Source of the DNA: Nostocales cyanobacterium LEGE 12452 | GTDB taxonomy: Bacteria > Cyanobacteriota > Cyanobacteriia > Cyanobacteriales > Nostocaceae | Assembly: GCA_015206945.1 (NCBI GenBank) | Contig: JADEXV010000010.1 | Coordinates: 1 to 64,000, forward strand | Direction of reading: 5' to 3' | Length of the DNA: 64,000 bases | Shown here: one piece after another, positions 26,191 to 35,500 of the stretch | Numbering within the stretch: the stretch's first letter is position 1 | Layout: each line of letters begins with the position of its first letter | Notes under the pieces: generated by a model | Seen by the model: the letters and a program-made list of their open reading frames with translations, nothing else | Database searches by the model: none | What the model was told of the DNA's origin: nothing | Made by a program: the position numbers and the translations under genes

Positions 26191-26757
26191 TTAATAGCAA
26201 TACTTGCCGTTATCGGCTATTGTATGTTCTTTTGCCATTCGCATTGCCCCTAAAAGCGTTGAAACAATAACACAACGTTTAGCTTTACTACCAGATTTGC
26301 TGGATAACGTGATCCTTCCTAAATCTTTAGCGTTACCTTTGTAGTCAAATGGGACTTTTTGTATACTACTTAGCGACGGTTGGAAGTTTGTCTCAGAGTC
26401 AAGGCGTATATTAGCATCTAAATTATTCCAGTTAGCGTTAGATGGATTTACTGTAGCAGGATGAACTGCCCATTGAACAATATTGTTTTGTTCACGAAAG
26501 CTGGCTTGCCAAGTCAATTTTTCCCTGGTAGCTTGCCTTTGGGCTTGAAGCATAGCATAGTAAACCTCGTTTTGAGCAGTGTTAAGGCGGCGAGTCTCCA
26601 TAAAAGCTAGCCAATTGGCTATTCCTAACGTAGCCAATATACCAATTAATACAATAACTACTAACATCTCTGGTAAAGTAAAACCACTGTTAGAGTGTTT
26701 ATTTTTCAAGAGTGTTTTTGCATGAGCTAGAGATAGTAGATGCACCAGGCTATCCAT
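26191..26757 (-). CDS. Type IV prepilin-like protein at the end of the hps operon (possibly HpsH)
   Basis: This 188-residue protein has a class III signal: a 25-residue basic leader ending SG, then FTLPEMLVVIVLIGILATLG with Glu at mature position 5. This is the PilD cleavage and methylation site followed by the hydrophobic helix typical of pseudopilins. The rest is a short globular domain with a Cys pair (KRCVIV and GKYC) shared in part with HpsD. It starts 27 bp after the preceding glycosyltransferase gene, so it is almost surely co-transcribed with the hps genes. In Nostoc punctiforme an additional prepilin gene is known as hpsH; I infer but cannot prove equivalence. Confidence 0.75.
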   Translation of the reverse strand: MDSLVHLLSLAHAKTLLKNKHSNSGFTLPEMLVVIVLIGILATLGIANWLAFMETRRLNTAQNEVYYAMLQAQRQATREKLTWQASFREQNNIVQWAVHPATVNPSNANWNNLDANIRLDSETNFQPSLSSIQKVPFDYKGNAKDLGRITLSSKSGSKAKRCVIVSTLLGAMRMAKEHTIADNGKYCY

Positions 26758-26784
26758 TTTTGCTTCTGGTCGTTTTTCAGTTAC

Positions 26785-27777
26785 CTAGGTGTTGAACAAT
26801 GTTTCAGCTTTTTGACTTCTTACTTTGCGCTGGTTAGTAATACTGTCGAGCAACGTAGGCATTAAAAGGATTATGAGAATTTTTAATAATAGTTTTAAAT
26901 TGAAAATTATATGCTGAAGCCTTGAAGAGTCATTCAGAACATAATTCCATAAAAATTTAGCCGCAGTTAAACCTTTTTGTCGATTAAACGGCTTTTGTAG
27001 GGCTTTACATGTTAAATATTTGTATAAATTCGCCAAACTTAGATTTCGAATATTATTAAGCGCTAAAGACCTTTCCTTACATGCTCTCTCAAGCACCTGC
27101 AAGCAAGCTTTCTCTTGCCTAACAAGATTGGAAGAAACTGAATTAGGACTTATACGATATAGAATTTGTGGACATGGTACGCATATAAAATCAAATTTAC
27201 AGGCTAATCGTAGCCACATATCCCAATCTTGAGCAGCACATAGATATTCATCAAATCCACCTAACTCGATTAAAGCTTCTCTACGAATTAAAGGATTGGA
27301 GCCATTCTCTAAAAAGTTTGTCACCAATAGCTTTTCATAAACGTCTCCATTGGCTGTAACGTGTGTACCAGAGAGTACTATTTCACCATTTTCATCGATA
27401 TAATCAGTCCAACTGTAAGCAACTGTCACAGTAGCATTTTCTTGCAGAGCCTTTAACTGAGACTGAAGCTTATCAGATGTCCAAAGATCATCTGCATCTA
27501 AGAAACTAACAAATTCTCCAACTGCAAGGTTTAGCCCTCGGTTACGACTAACGTTTCCGCCAGCGTTGGGATAAGAAAATACTTTTATTCTAGGATCTTT
27601 AATTTGTGTAATAATATCTAAAGTTGAGTCTTGCGAACCATCATTTATTATAATTAATTCAAAGTTAGCAGAAGTTTGATTTAAAACAGATTGAATTGTT
27701 TCTTTAATAGTTTTTTCGCTATTATAAGCTGGGATAATTACAGAAATAATTGTTACATCCAAAGTTGATTTAATCAT
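26785..27777 (-). CDS. hpsG: Family 2 glycosyltransferase (HpsG-like)
   Basis: This GT-A glycosyltransferase carries ISVIIPAYNSEKTIKETI near the N-terminus, IIINDGSQDST, and the DXD motif in FVSFLDADDLW. I chose the ATG at 27777, which forms an ATGA overlap with the stop of the upstream gene and gives 330 residues; a longer frame opens at 27813. A C-terminal hydrophobic stretch (LLLKILIILLMPTLL) may touch the membrane. Together with the two preceding enzymes it fits the hpsE-F-G glycosyltransferase trio that builds hormogonium polysaccharide. The letter G is by order only. Confidence 0.75.
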   Translation of the reverse strand: MIKSTLDVTIISVIIPAYNSEKTIKETIQSVLNQTSANFELIIINDGSQDSTLDIITQIKDPRIKVFSYPNAGGNVSRNRGLNLAVGEFVSFLDADDLWTSDKLQSQLKALQENATVTVAYSWTDYIDENGEIVLSGTHVTANGDVYEKLLVTNFLENGSNPLIRREALIELGGFDEYLCAAQDWDMWLRLACKFDFICVPCPQILYRISPNSVSSNLVRQEKACLQVLERACKERSLALNNIRNLSLANLYKYLTCKALQKPFNRQKGLTAAKFLWNYVLNDSSRLQHIIFNLKLLLKILIILLMPTLLDSITNQRKVRSQKAETLFNT

Positions 27778-28754
27778 TTCGTTGTATTTACTAAAATCCT
27801 GTCTAATTTCCATTTCAGAGAATAAAAAGGACTAATCATACTAGCAAAGTAAAAATTAATTTCAAAAATTACAATTAAATTAGTTTTTAATTGACCTCTA
27901 TACTTAATAAGATGCTGTAATAGTCGGTGTAGATTTCCTAAGATAGTTTTAACTAAAACTATTGGTTTTTGCCAGGTTTTAGCATTGATCAAACGTAGCT
28001 GGAAAATACACAGACCACAACCACGCGCTAGCACTAGTAAGTAATCTTTTTCTAATCTCCAATGTGGAATTTGATGATTGATATGCATCGCGGGATTATA
28101 CCAGATTTCCCAACCTGCTTTGTGTAAATATAAGAGAGCTTCTGTATCATCCCCGCCAACCATCAATTTATTCAGTCTACCCTTAAAAACCAATTCTTCA
28201 GGAACACTTTTACACCAAGCTTGCTTACGAACAACCAACGCAGCTCCGGGAGGAAGTCTTAAATTATTTGCATCAAATAAATATGGTTGCAGTCCGTGTT
28301 CTCGGACAGCTAAAAAGGCTTGAATTCTTGTAAAATCTTTTGGGGGGCTTACTTCAAAATCACCGTGGATTTGACCACTCCAGGCACCAGCTTGAGGATG
28401 CTCTTTCCCAAAAGTATAAGACTGAAAAACCCAATCAGATGCTGGGAGATTATCATCATCTATGAATGCAATAAACTCACCTTTAGCCTCATTGATAGCC
28501 CGCATTCTTGCAAATGCTATTCCCTGTTGTTTTTCTTGAAAATACCTCAATTTAAAATTTTGATTAAATTTTTTTTGGTAATAGTCAGCTACTTGATTCG
28601 TCTCATCTTTACTATTATTATCAATAATAATAACTTCCCAGTTTAGGCTTTCTATACCTGTCTGATTGAGTAGCAAATCTAAAACTTTAGGTAAACGTTT
28701 TGCACCATTGTATGTAGGAATAGCTACCGTAAAATCTAATTTGTCAATATTCAT
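27774..28754 (-). CDS. hpsF: Family 2 glycosyltransferase (HpsF-like)
   Basis: This 326-residue GT2 opens with LDFTVAIPTYNGAKRLPKVL. IIIDNNSKDET and FIDDDNLPASDW (DXD-type motif) follow, and later a HINHQIPHWRL segment. It is clearly a paralogue of the next gene (28774-29742), suggesting tandem duplication. Its TGA stop overlaps the ATG of the downstream glycosyltransferase and it lies 19 bp after the upstream one, so translation is coupled. By order it corresponds to HpsF of the hormogonium polysaccharide locus. Sugar specificity is unknown. Confidence 0.75.
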   Translation of the reverse strand: MNIDKLDFTVAIPTYNGAKRLPKVLDLLLNQTGIESLNWEVIIIDNNSKDETNQVADYYQKKFNQNFKLRYFQEKQQGIAFARMRAINEAKGEFIAFIDDDNLPASDWVFQSYTFGKEHPQAGAWSGQIHGDFEVSPPKDFTRIQAFLAVREHGLQPYLFDANNLRLPPGAALVVRKQAWCKSVPEELVFKGRLNKLMVGGDDTEALLYLHKAGWEIWYNPAMHINHQIPHWRLEKDYLLVLARGCGLCIFQLRLINAKTWQKPIVLVKTILGNLHRLLQHLIKYRGQLKTNLIVIFEINFYFASMISPFYSLKWKLDRILVNTTK

Positions 28755-28773
28755 ATAAATAAAATATTAATTT

Positions 28774-29742
28774 CTAATTATATTTTTTAGTTAAATAGCC
28801 ATTTTTCCAAAGATAAAAAGGACTAATAAAACTGCTTAAAAATAGTTGCATTTCGCAAGCAGCTACTAAATCAGTTTTCAACATGGTTCTATATTTAAGT
28901 AAGTGTAAAATAATTTTACGCAGGTCATTTATCAGATAAGCTAAAAAAGCAAATGGTCTATATATCTGTTTGACATTAACCATTCTAGTTACATATCGGC
29001 TAAGCCCAATACCTCGAAAGAATGGAATTAAATAATCTTTTTGCAAACGAAATTTTGGTATTTTATGAGAAATTTCCATTTCTGGGTTATACCAAATTTC
29101 CCATCCTGCTTTTTGGATATAAGACAACATTTCTAAGTCTTCACTGGTAAGCATACTGCCTTTAACTCTCCCAGTTAAAATAGGCTTATCTGGTACACCT
29201 TCTAACCATGCTTGTTTACGGACAACAAGTCCGGCAGATGGTGGTAACAATTTTTTAGCTGCTTCATATAATAGTGGTAAATTACCTCGCTCTGTAATTG
29301 CCAGAAATGGAGCAATTCGCTGAAAATTTTCAGGTGGTTCTACTTCCCAGTCAGGATGAATTTGGCTGCCATAAGCTCCCGCTTTCGGATATTTCTCTCC
29401 AAAAGTATAAGCTGCTGATACCCAATTTGATACTGGGTAGTTGTCATCATCTAGAAAACCTATGAGTCTACCTTTAGCTTCTGCAACTGCTCTTTTTCGC
29501 GCATAAGCTGCACCTTGTTTTTCTTCAAAGCAATACTTTAAAGGGTAAGGAGACTGCCAACTTTTTTGATAGTTCTGAACAACTTTAGCTGTATTATCAG
29601 TGCTGTTATTGTCTACAACTATAATTTCCCAAGATAAATTTTCGGTGTGAACTTGGTTTTGTAGTCGTTCTAGTAGTTCAGGCAAACGACTTTCACCGTT
29701 ATAAGTTGGGATAGCTACAGTAAAGTCAAGGTTCTCAGTCAT
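28774..29742 (-). CDS. hpsE: Hormogonium polysaccharide glycosyltransferase HpsE-like (GT2)
   Basis: This 322-residue GT2 has LDFTVAIPTYNGESRLPELL, IIVVDNNSTDNT, GFLDDDNYPVSNW as the acidic metal motif, and ISHKIPKFRL near residue 230. It is about as long as, and colinear with, its neighbour HpsF. A strong stem-loop (29836-29880) lies between it and hpsD, so hpsE-G may be partly uncoupled from hpsA-D. By analogy with Nostoc punctiforme it contributes to synthesis of the polysaccharide that hormogonia secrete for gliding motility. The assignment rests on locus order and family. Confidence 0.8.
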   Translation of the reverse strand: MTENLDFTVAIPTYNGESRLPELLERLQNQVHTENLSWEIIVVDNNSTDNTAKVVQNYQKSWQSPYPLKYCFEEKQGAAYARKRAVAEAKGRLIGFLDDDNYPVSNWVSAAYTFGEKYPKAGAYGSQIHPDWEVEPPENFQRIAPFLAITERGNLPLLYEAAKKLLPPSAGLVVRKQAWLEGVPDKPILTGRVKGSMLTSEDLEMLSYIQKAGWEIWYNPEMEISHKIPKFRLQKDYLIPFFRGIGLSRYVTRMVNVKQIYRPFAFLAYLINDLRKIILHLLKYRTMLKTDLVAACEMQLFLSSFISPFYLWKNGYLTKKYN

Positions 29743-29835
29743 TTTCCGAAAAGTATATTTTGATAATGACGCTTTTTATTATGGTCAGGCAATGGCTAAT
29801 TTATCAATGGCTCTTAAATAAATCTATTAAATATT

Positions 29836-29880
29836 AAAACTGCACATGATGTTTCAATTTTGCTATCAACGTGCAGTTTT
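29836..29880. terminator. Stem-loop between hpsD and hpsE
   Basis: AAAACTGCAC (29836-29845) and GTGCAGTTTT (29871-29880) form a perfect 10-bp inverted repeat with a 25-base loop. In both directions the stem ends in TTTT, and on the minus strand it continues TTTTAATATTT. It could act as an attenuator or processing site within the hps operon. Confidence 0.6.
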
Positions 29881-29930
29881 ATGTTCAGCAATATTACGTA
29901 TTTTTAAGCAAATATTGCTATTTAAATTAC

Positions 29931-30632
29931 TTAACTGCATTTATCATCTTTTGCTGTCAGCATTGAGCCTAAGAGAGTTTTTACAATGACGCATCGCTTT
30001 ACGCTACTAGCCGATGCAGGATTTGCAGAGCTTGGTACAGCTACCACTATTTTTAATCCAGGTGGCTCTGTCGAAGGGGCTACAGGTGTTCCAAAGCTTG
30101 CATTGGGTAAAGTCCCCATATAGTCAAAAGTAATTTTTGCTGATGCATTTAAAGAATAGGATACAGTAGAATCGGCAGTGTTTTCAGCAGTGCTATTTAG
30201 ATTTGTACCTAGCAAAAATTTATCAGAGCTAACGCCTACATCCGTTCCTAAAGGTTTCCATGTGCTGATTCCAATATCGGTACGATAAATAGCAACCTCT
30301 TGGGTTGTGCTATTTTTCCGAAAACTGACACTGTAGCTAAGTTTTTTGTTTTTCGCTTCGCGCTGTGCTTCTTGCAGTGCTGCGAAAACGGAGTCGTTAA
30401 ACTTATTTATCCGTTGCCGATTTACGAAGGCAGCCCAGCCAGGAGCTGCGATCGCTGCTAAAATTCCTACTAACAGCAGTACTACTATTAACTCTATAAG
30501 ACTAAATCCAGCATCTTGTTGCTTGTAGCCATTAGTAGAGGGTCTATTTGCTAAATATTGTTGCTTTAGCTTTGTTTTTTGGCTGTGCAACTGGAAAAAA
30601 CCTAATAGTTTTAAACTAAGAATATTCGGCAT
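29931..30632 (-). CDS. hpsD: Pseudopilin HpsD
   Basis: This 233-residue prepilin-like protein has a long basic leader of 42 residues ending AG, then FSLIELIVVLLLVGILAAIA with Glu at mature position 5. The globular C-terminal domain ends with KRCVIVKTLLGSM...KC, similar to the smaller prepilin at 26191, including the Cys. Pseudopilins of the hps system are thought to work with the type IV pilus machinery to help secrete polysaccharide. It starts 38 bp after hpsC. The long leader is unusual; an internal start closer to the cleavage site was looked for but there is no ATG. Confidence 0.8.
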   Translation of the reverse strand: MPNILSLKLLGFFQLHSQKTKLKQQYLANRPSTNGYKQQDAGFSLIELIVVLLLVGILAAIAAPGWAAFVNRQRINKFNDSVFAALQEAQREAKNKKLSYSVSFRKNSTTQEVAIYRTDIGISTWKPLGTDVGVSSDKFLLGTNLNSTAENTADSTVSYSLNASAKITFDYMGTLPNASFGTPVAPSTEPPGLKIVVAVPSSANPASASSVKRCVIVKTLLGSMLTAKDDKCS

Positions 30633-30670
30633 ACTATCCTGCTTTTATTAATATTTATCAAAGATAGAAG

Positions 30671-31681
30671 CTATTTGGTAAAAATGAAGCTGCTTCCTTG
30701 AACTTTAATGTTTCCACTTGGAAAATAACTAGATTTGCTCTGCGCGTAACGTACTTTAGTCTCATCATTTTGTATGAGACGAGCTTGTGCATTACCTCTT
30801 AAGTAAACTTCCGCAGTACTTCTATTATCTGTGCCAACCGAATTTATACAAGCATAGAATCCTGTTCTAACAATAGTTGCTGCTAATGGAACTTGATTAA
30901 AGCCAGTAGAGCATGTTACTGCTGGTGCCCCCTGTGCTATTGTTGTTTGATCTATAAAATCAACCAACACAACGGGAACTTGATTGTAAGTCCCCCCTCC
31001 TGCCCAACTATTCATTTTTGCTTGTAATGTTATGCCTTTTTGTGACAAGTCAAATGGTTTAAAACCTTTATCTGGACATGGGAGATATTTTTCGGTGGTA
31101 AATCCATCGCAAGCACCTAGTGTAGCAGCACTATTTGGAACGCCATCTTTAATTTCCCATCTGGCGATGCGTGCAGCGTTAGACCAAGTAGTACTAGTGT
31201 CTTTAATTAAATAGTAGGCAACTAATGAGTAAACAAAAGTATCATCTTTTTCAGCGACTGAAGGTATTGTAATTGCTTGATTAACTAATTCTCGTTTCCA
31301 AAAGACAAGCACAGGAACTCTATCTGTTGTAGTTGGTAGTTGATTTCCAGTTGTACTTGCATTTGGGCAAGTGTTAGCGGTACTAGTATCAACAGTACCG
31401 CTGAGACAAGCAATTCCAGTAGCATTATATATATATATTGCTTGTTGGAGATCGCGAGTAATATAATCTAGTGCAGCTTTAATTTCTTGCTCAGACGTTG
31501 CTTTGGCTTGTTCCTGACCATCAGTGTTTAAAATACTGATCATAAAACTTAGTAACGGCGTAATTACTAAAAATGCAATGAGCATAGCCACCAATAATTC
31601 AATCAGGGTAAAACCACTATTTTTGTTTTGCTTGTGAGAGGGTTTTAGCTGAGTACTTAACAGCCACCTCAATATATTCAT
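30671..31681 (-). CDS. hpsC: Pseudopilin HpsC
   Basis: From the ATG at 31681 this is 336 residues, with a 23-residue leader ending SG and mature start FTLIELLVAMLIAFLVITPL, Glu at position 5. The globular domain is large for a pseudopilin (PilW/PulJ-like) and contains several Cys residues. An AAGGAGA sequence lies 12-13 bases ahead of this ATG. The frame extends to a GTG at 31777, which would overlap hpsB and make an implausibly long leader. It belongs to the minor pseudopilin set that accompanies HpsA. Function by analogy with Nostoc punctiforme. Confidence 0.8.
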   Translation of the reverse strand: MNILRWLLSTQLKPSHKQNKNSGFTLIELLVAMLIAFLVITPLLSFMISILNTDGQEQAKATSEQEIKAALDYITRDLQQAIYIYNATGIACLSGTVDTSTANTCPNASTTGNQLPTTTDRVPVLVFWKRELVNQAITIPSVAEKDDTFVYSLVAYYLIKDTSTTWSNAARIARWEIKDGVPNSAATLGACDGFTTEKYLPCPDKGFKPFDLSQKGITLQAKMNSWAGGGTYNQVPVVLVDFIDQTTIAQGAPAVTCSTGFNQVPLAATIVRTGFYACINSVGTDNRSTAEVYLRGNAQARLIQNDETKVRYAQSKSSYFPSGNIKVQGSSFIFTK

Positions 31682-31746
31682 TTTGCTACAGGTTCTCCTT
31701 AGTGACCGATACTGAGTTATGAAATTATTTATGTTTACTGAGTTAA

Positions 31747-32400
31747 TTATGGTTGACAACCACCAAGGCGATCGCACAAAGCGCTATACGAACTTTGACC
31801 CCTGACAATTTCAGTTGTCATTTCTACTAGTGGTGCTTTGCGATCGCCTAGTCCCCCAGTAAATGTTGCTGCTGTTTTTCCACTGCTACCCGCAGTTAAG
31901 GTACCAAATTCAGCATCTGAGCGATATACCCGAACTCCCAAACGATAGCCTTGACCTTTATCAGCGTCGCTATCTGTGACAGCAACGCGAATAGCCTGGA
32001 TATAAAACAAATCGCTAGTACAGTTGGGATTAGCAAGGCTGCCATTTTTGTTAAAGCAATACAAACCAGTGCTAGCAGTAGGGGCTGATGTACTACTCAA
32101 TAAATAGTCACTGCTTGAACTAGATACATTTCTAGTTGTGCTAGCAGCCAGTGTAACGGTGATTGTCGGATCTGAGATTGTTTTAGACTTAATAGCATCA
32201 ATAAAGGCTTTAGCTGCTCCTGTTGCCAATTCCACTCGTTTAGCTTGAACACGGGTTGCAGTTGACATGACTAGGACAGGTGCGATCGCTACTAGCAAAA
32301 TGGCAACTACGAGGATCGCTACAAGCGACTCAATAATCGTAAAACCAGAATCGTTAGACTGAGCAGATAATTCTTGTAGTTGGCGTGGGTTCATACTCAA
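31747..32400 (-). CDS. hpsB: Pseudopilin HpsB
   Basis: This 217-residue PilV/GspI-like prepilin has a 19-residue leader ending SG, then FTIIESLVAILVVAILLVAI with Glu at mature position 5. The C-terminal part has a Cys pair (CFNKNG...NPNC) and ends in CDRLGGCQP. It lies directly after the large hpsA gene, separated by 186 bp that contain a perfect hairpin. Minor pseudopilins of this type prime pseudopilus assembly. Assigned HpsB by position and type. Confidence 0.8.
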   Translation of the reverse strand: MSMNPRQLQELSAQSNDSGFTIIESLVAILVVAILLVAIAPVLVMSTATRVQAKRVELATGAAKAFIDAIKSKTISDPTITVTLAASTTRNVSSSSSDYLLSSTSAPTASTGLYCFNKNGSLANPNCTSDLFYIQAIRVAVTDSDADKGQGYRLGVRVYRSDAEFGTLTAGSSGKTAATFTGGLGDRKAPLVEMTTEIVRGQSSYSALCDRLGGCQP

Positions 32401-32469
32401 TTTCTTAATAAGGCTATGTTTTAAAGTAATTTGCGATCGGGTGTAATATACTCGTAACCTCTCTCCAAA

Positions 32470-32492
32470 CCTCTCCCCTTGTAGGGGAGAGG
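32470..32492. repeat. Hairpin repeat CCTCTCCCC/GGGGAGAGG between hpsA and hpsB
   Basis: Perfect 9-bp arms surround the loop TTGTA. It sits in the 186-bp gap between hpsA and hpsB. Without a following T-run on the minus strand it looks more like an RNA-stabilising or processing stem, or a dispersed repeat, than a terminator. Confidence 0.6.
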
Positions 32493-32586
32493 CTTTGAAT
32501 TTAATAGGGAAGGGGGCTAGGGGGTTAGGTCTGTTAACATGGTCTATTCACCCGAAAAGTGATGTAAAAACTCTCATTCAAACACT

Positions 32587-35500
32587 TTAGGATGGTTGGA
32601 GTTGGCAGCTAGTAGGACGTTCAGTTGCTGGTAGTGCAAATTTGAAACCGTTACCAAAGTAACTAGTGTCCGCATCCTCAAACCCATCCGATGTTTGAGT
32701 TTGTACACCACACAGCAGAGTTTTCACCCAAAGGTCATCGCGGCCTACTTCTCTAAAGTATTCATTCGGAGGATCTGTTGCTGGAATTACAAAGCGCTGG
32801 GCAAACAAATCAGGATTTTGCGCCAGTAAAGCCACATCAAAACCCCAGTTCCGGTTAGGAGGCGTATAATAAGGCGCTTCCCCAGCACCATTAGTAGTGA
32901 AAGTACTATCTGATGTGTAACCAGGTCTTGTAGAAAAGAGAGTTCTGAAAAATATACTGTCAATATTGGCAGTAGAAGAAAGAGAACTAGGGGTAGAAGA
33001 GGTTGCAGCAACAGTTGTTGGCCCTGGCCTGACGAGAACTTGGAATGGTGCGCTAGCATAGATACTGCGTTTAAATTGGATGAATGAACCGTTGATATTG
33101 GCATTAATCCCATTCCAGTTTTCTAAGAAGCGCACAAAGTTATGCAAACCCCCGTTGATTTCGTAAGTAGTTGGAGTTGAACCCCCGGTAATTGAATTCA
33201 CACGAGCAGGAGTGTCACCAGAAGCAATTACTAGATTAAAAGTTGTTTCACTTGCCTGAGACAACCATCTAGTATTTTTAACAAAACTAGACGATGATGC
33301 TATGGCTGTGTAAGTCTTTTCAGTATCGTCAGGATCTGTGGTTGTTACCTGTAATTGCAATACAGGCTCTAATAGTGGTTGAAAAGATCCATCTCTTGTG
33401 AATGTTGTTGTGCTTCCAGGAAAATCCCTAAGCGAAGAAAGCGAAGCAGCTGGTACTTGGGGATACCTGTAGAATAGACGAATATTATTTTTGTAAATTA
33501 TATCGCTGCCGCTGAATGCTGGTGCTTTACTAGTATTAGGATCTTTCGTGGTTGCAAACCAGAGAGCATTATTTGCTGGTTCGGGTAGGATACCATCATT
33601 AAATTGAGCTACTACTTTAGCTCCCCCTACTGTTGTTATGCCTAGTGCAACGGGAGTAAAGTTAGTCTGGGCAAGATTTGTACTAGTTATGACAACATTA
33701 GTGCTAGTAAGCAGCCTACCAAAACTATTTCTTTTGAACGCAACCCGACGGGCAAATCTTCTAAAATCAGCCTGTGCCGATTTGGCAGTAGTACCAGCTA
33801 AGAGTTTGTCACGCTCTGCATTTGCTGGAAGATTATGAGACTGTATTGATCTATCGCCGTCGTAACCAATATACCAATCAGTTTCTCTACATTCCGAAAC
33901 TGGTATTTTGAAGCACATTTCCATTACATACTCTGGGAAACTTCCTCGTCGTTGAATGGGTGTGACGAAATTGTTCAAGTAAGAACTGTTAAAGTCTACT
34001 GAGTCAGTACTAATGGGAGTCCCTTTGTAGTACGTATCATCATTAGATGAAGTGAAGAAATTAGATGAAGTAACAAAGTTGTTATTCCAAAAACCTGCCT
34101 TCAATCGATTCAATACGGTGTCAGCATCACTCACTTGGTGGTTATTTCGCAAGTCGTAATCACCCTCGTTGCGGAAACCTTGGCGGAAGTTATCAGACAG
34201 CAAGGTGACAGCATCGGCAAGTACTGATGCTGGTCGCCAAGTTTCGCCTGTTCCGCAATTAGGTAGTCTAGAGTCATTAGGTCGACAAGCAAAGTTAGGA
34301 TCGCGATTTGCCGCAGTACGAGTATAAAATTTAGTATCGTAGTTAGCATCACTAGGAGCTAAAAGATCCCCACCTAGAAATTCTTGTTGAGTGTGCAGAT
34401 TAAAATTGCCTTTAACATACGCTGGTAGCTCGGTTGCTAAAATCAAGCCTTTTTCTTCCGGTCTGTAATCATTCAGACGACTCAAGTTACTGCCATTAAT
34501 CAACATAATGGCGTTGGGTCGGCGTTCAGGATCGAGTTTGTAGTCACTGGCGCTGACATTATCACTTGTTGAGTCACTGCGATCTTTTTGAGCATCATCA
34601 CGAGAGGCATAGATAATGCCGCTATTGGGCAATAGATATTCCTTATCCGATACAAGGCCGATTGCTTTTGTGCGAAGCAGACTTAAATCTATGGTAGTAG
34701 CACGAATTTCTAGTGGCTGACGCTGTTCAACTTCCAGATTGTATTTTCCAGTTAATGCAGCACCTTTATCTATAGCTTTAATTTGTCGGGCATCAAGAAA
34801 TGCAGTTTCTTTGATTGCGCCATCAGGAACGTAGGTAGTACTCCGAGTCAAAGTGCCATCAGCAATTTGAATTGCACAGATGGTAGAGTCAATTGCTGAT
34901 TGCTCAGAGAGAGTGAGTTTGCTGTCTATTGCTTTAGCCAGCGCTTGCCGCAGTAATGGATTGACAAGACGACCATTGGGAAATACCAAGTTAGCTTGAT
35001 GTTTCAAGCGAGCTAGCAAAGTTACGCTAGTGTTAGTAACATCATCATCGTTAGTCACAGCTGCAAAAAAACCATTGCCATCTACTGCCTGTCCTCTAGT
35101 TACACCAGCGGCCGTAGTCGCGGGAGCAGCGTAAACAATCCCATTGTTAGATGCAGCTACTGTTGTCAAATCACTTGCATTGTAGGTGTTTGTAGTTGCT
35201 GTTGCCTGATTGGTAGGGTTGTAGTAACTACTTACACAAGCCATAGGTGTCTGATAATCGTCTGGTGTAGCCGCCTGAGGATTGTAGGAATCAAAATTGT
35301 AGTGATACACTGCCGTGGCACGCATTACCAAATCACCACGTTTTTGTTTACTCGCATCAAGAGGATCGGTTGGATCGGGTACAAGCATAGGCATACTATC
35401 AGGCCAGACTACTGTGCCAGCATTTTCGTTGACACCCGACGTACTTGGATCATTTGGCACTGTTGTTGGACGAGTAGGTAGCCCAGAACCTGTCGGTCTG

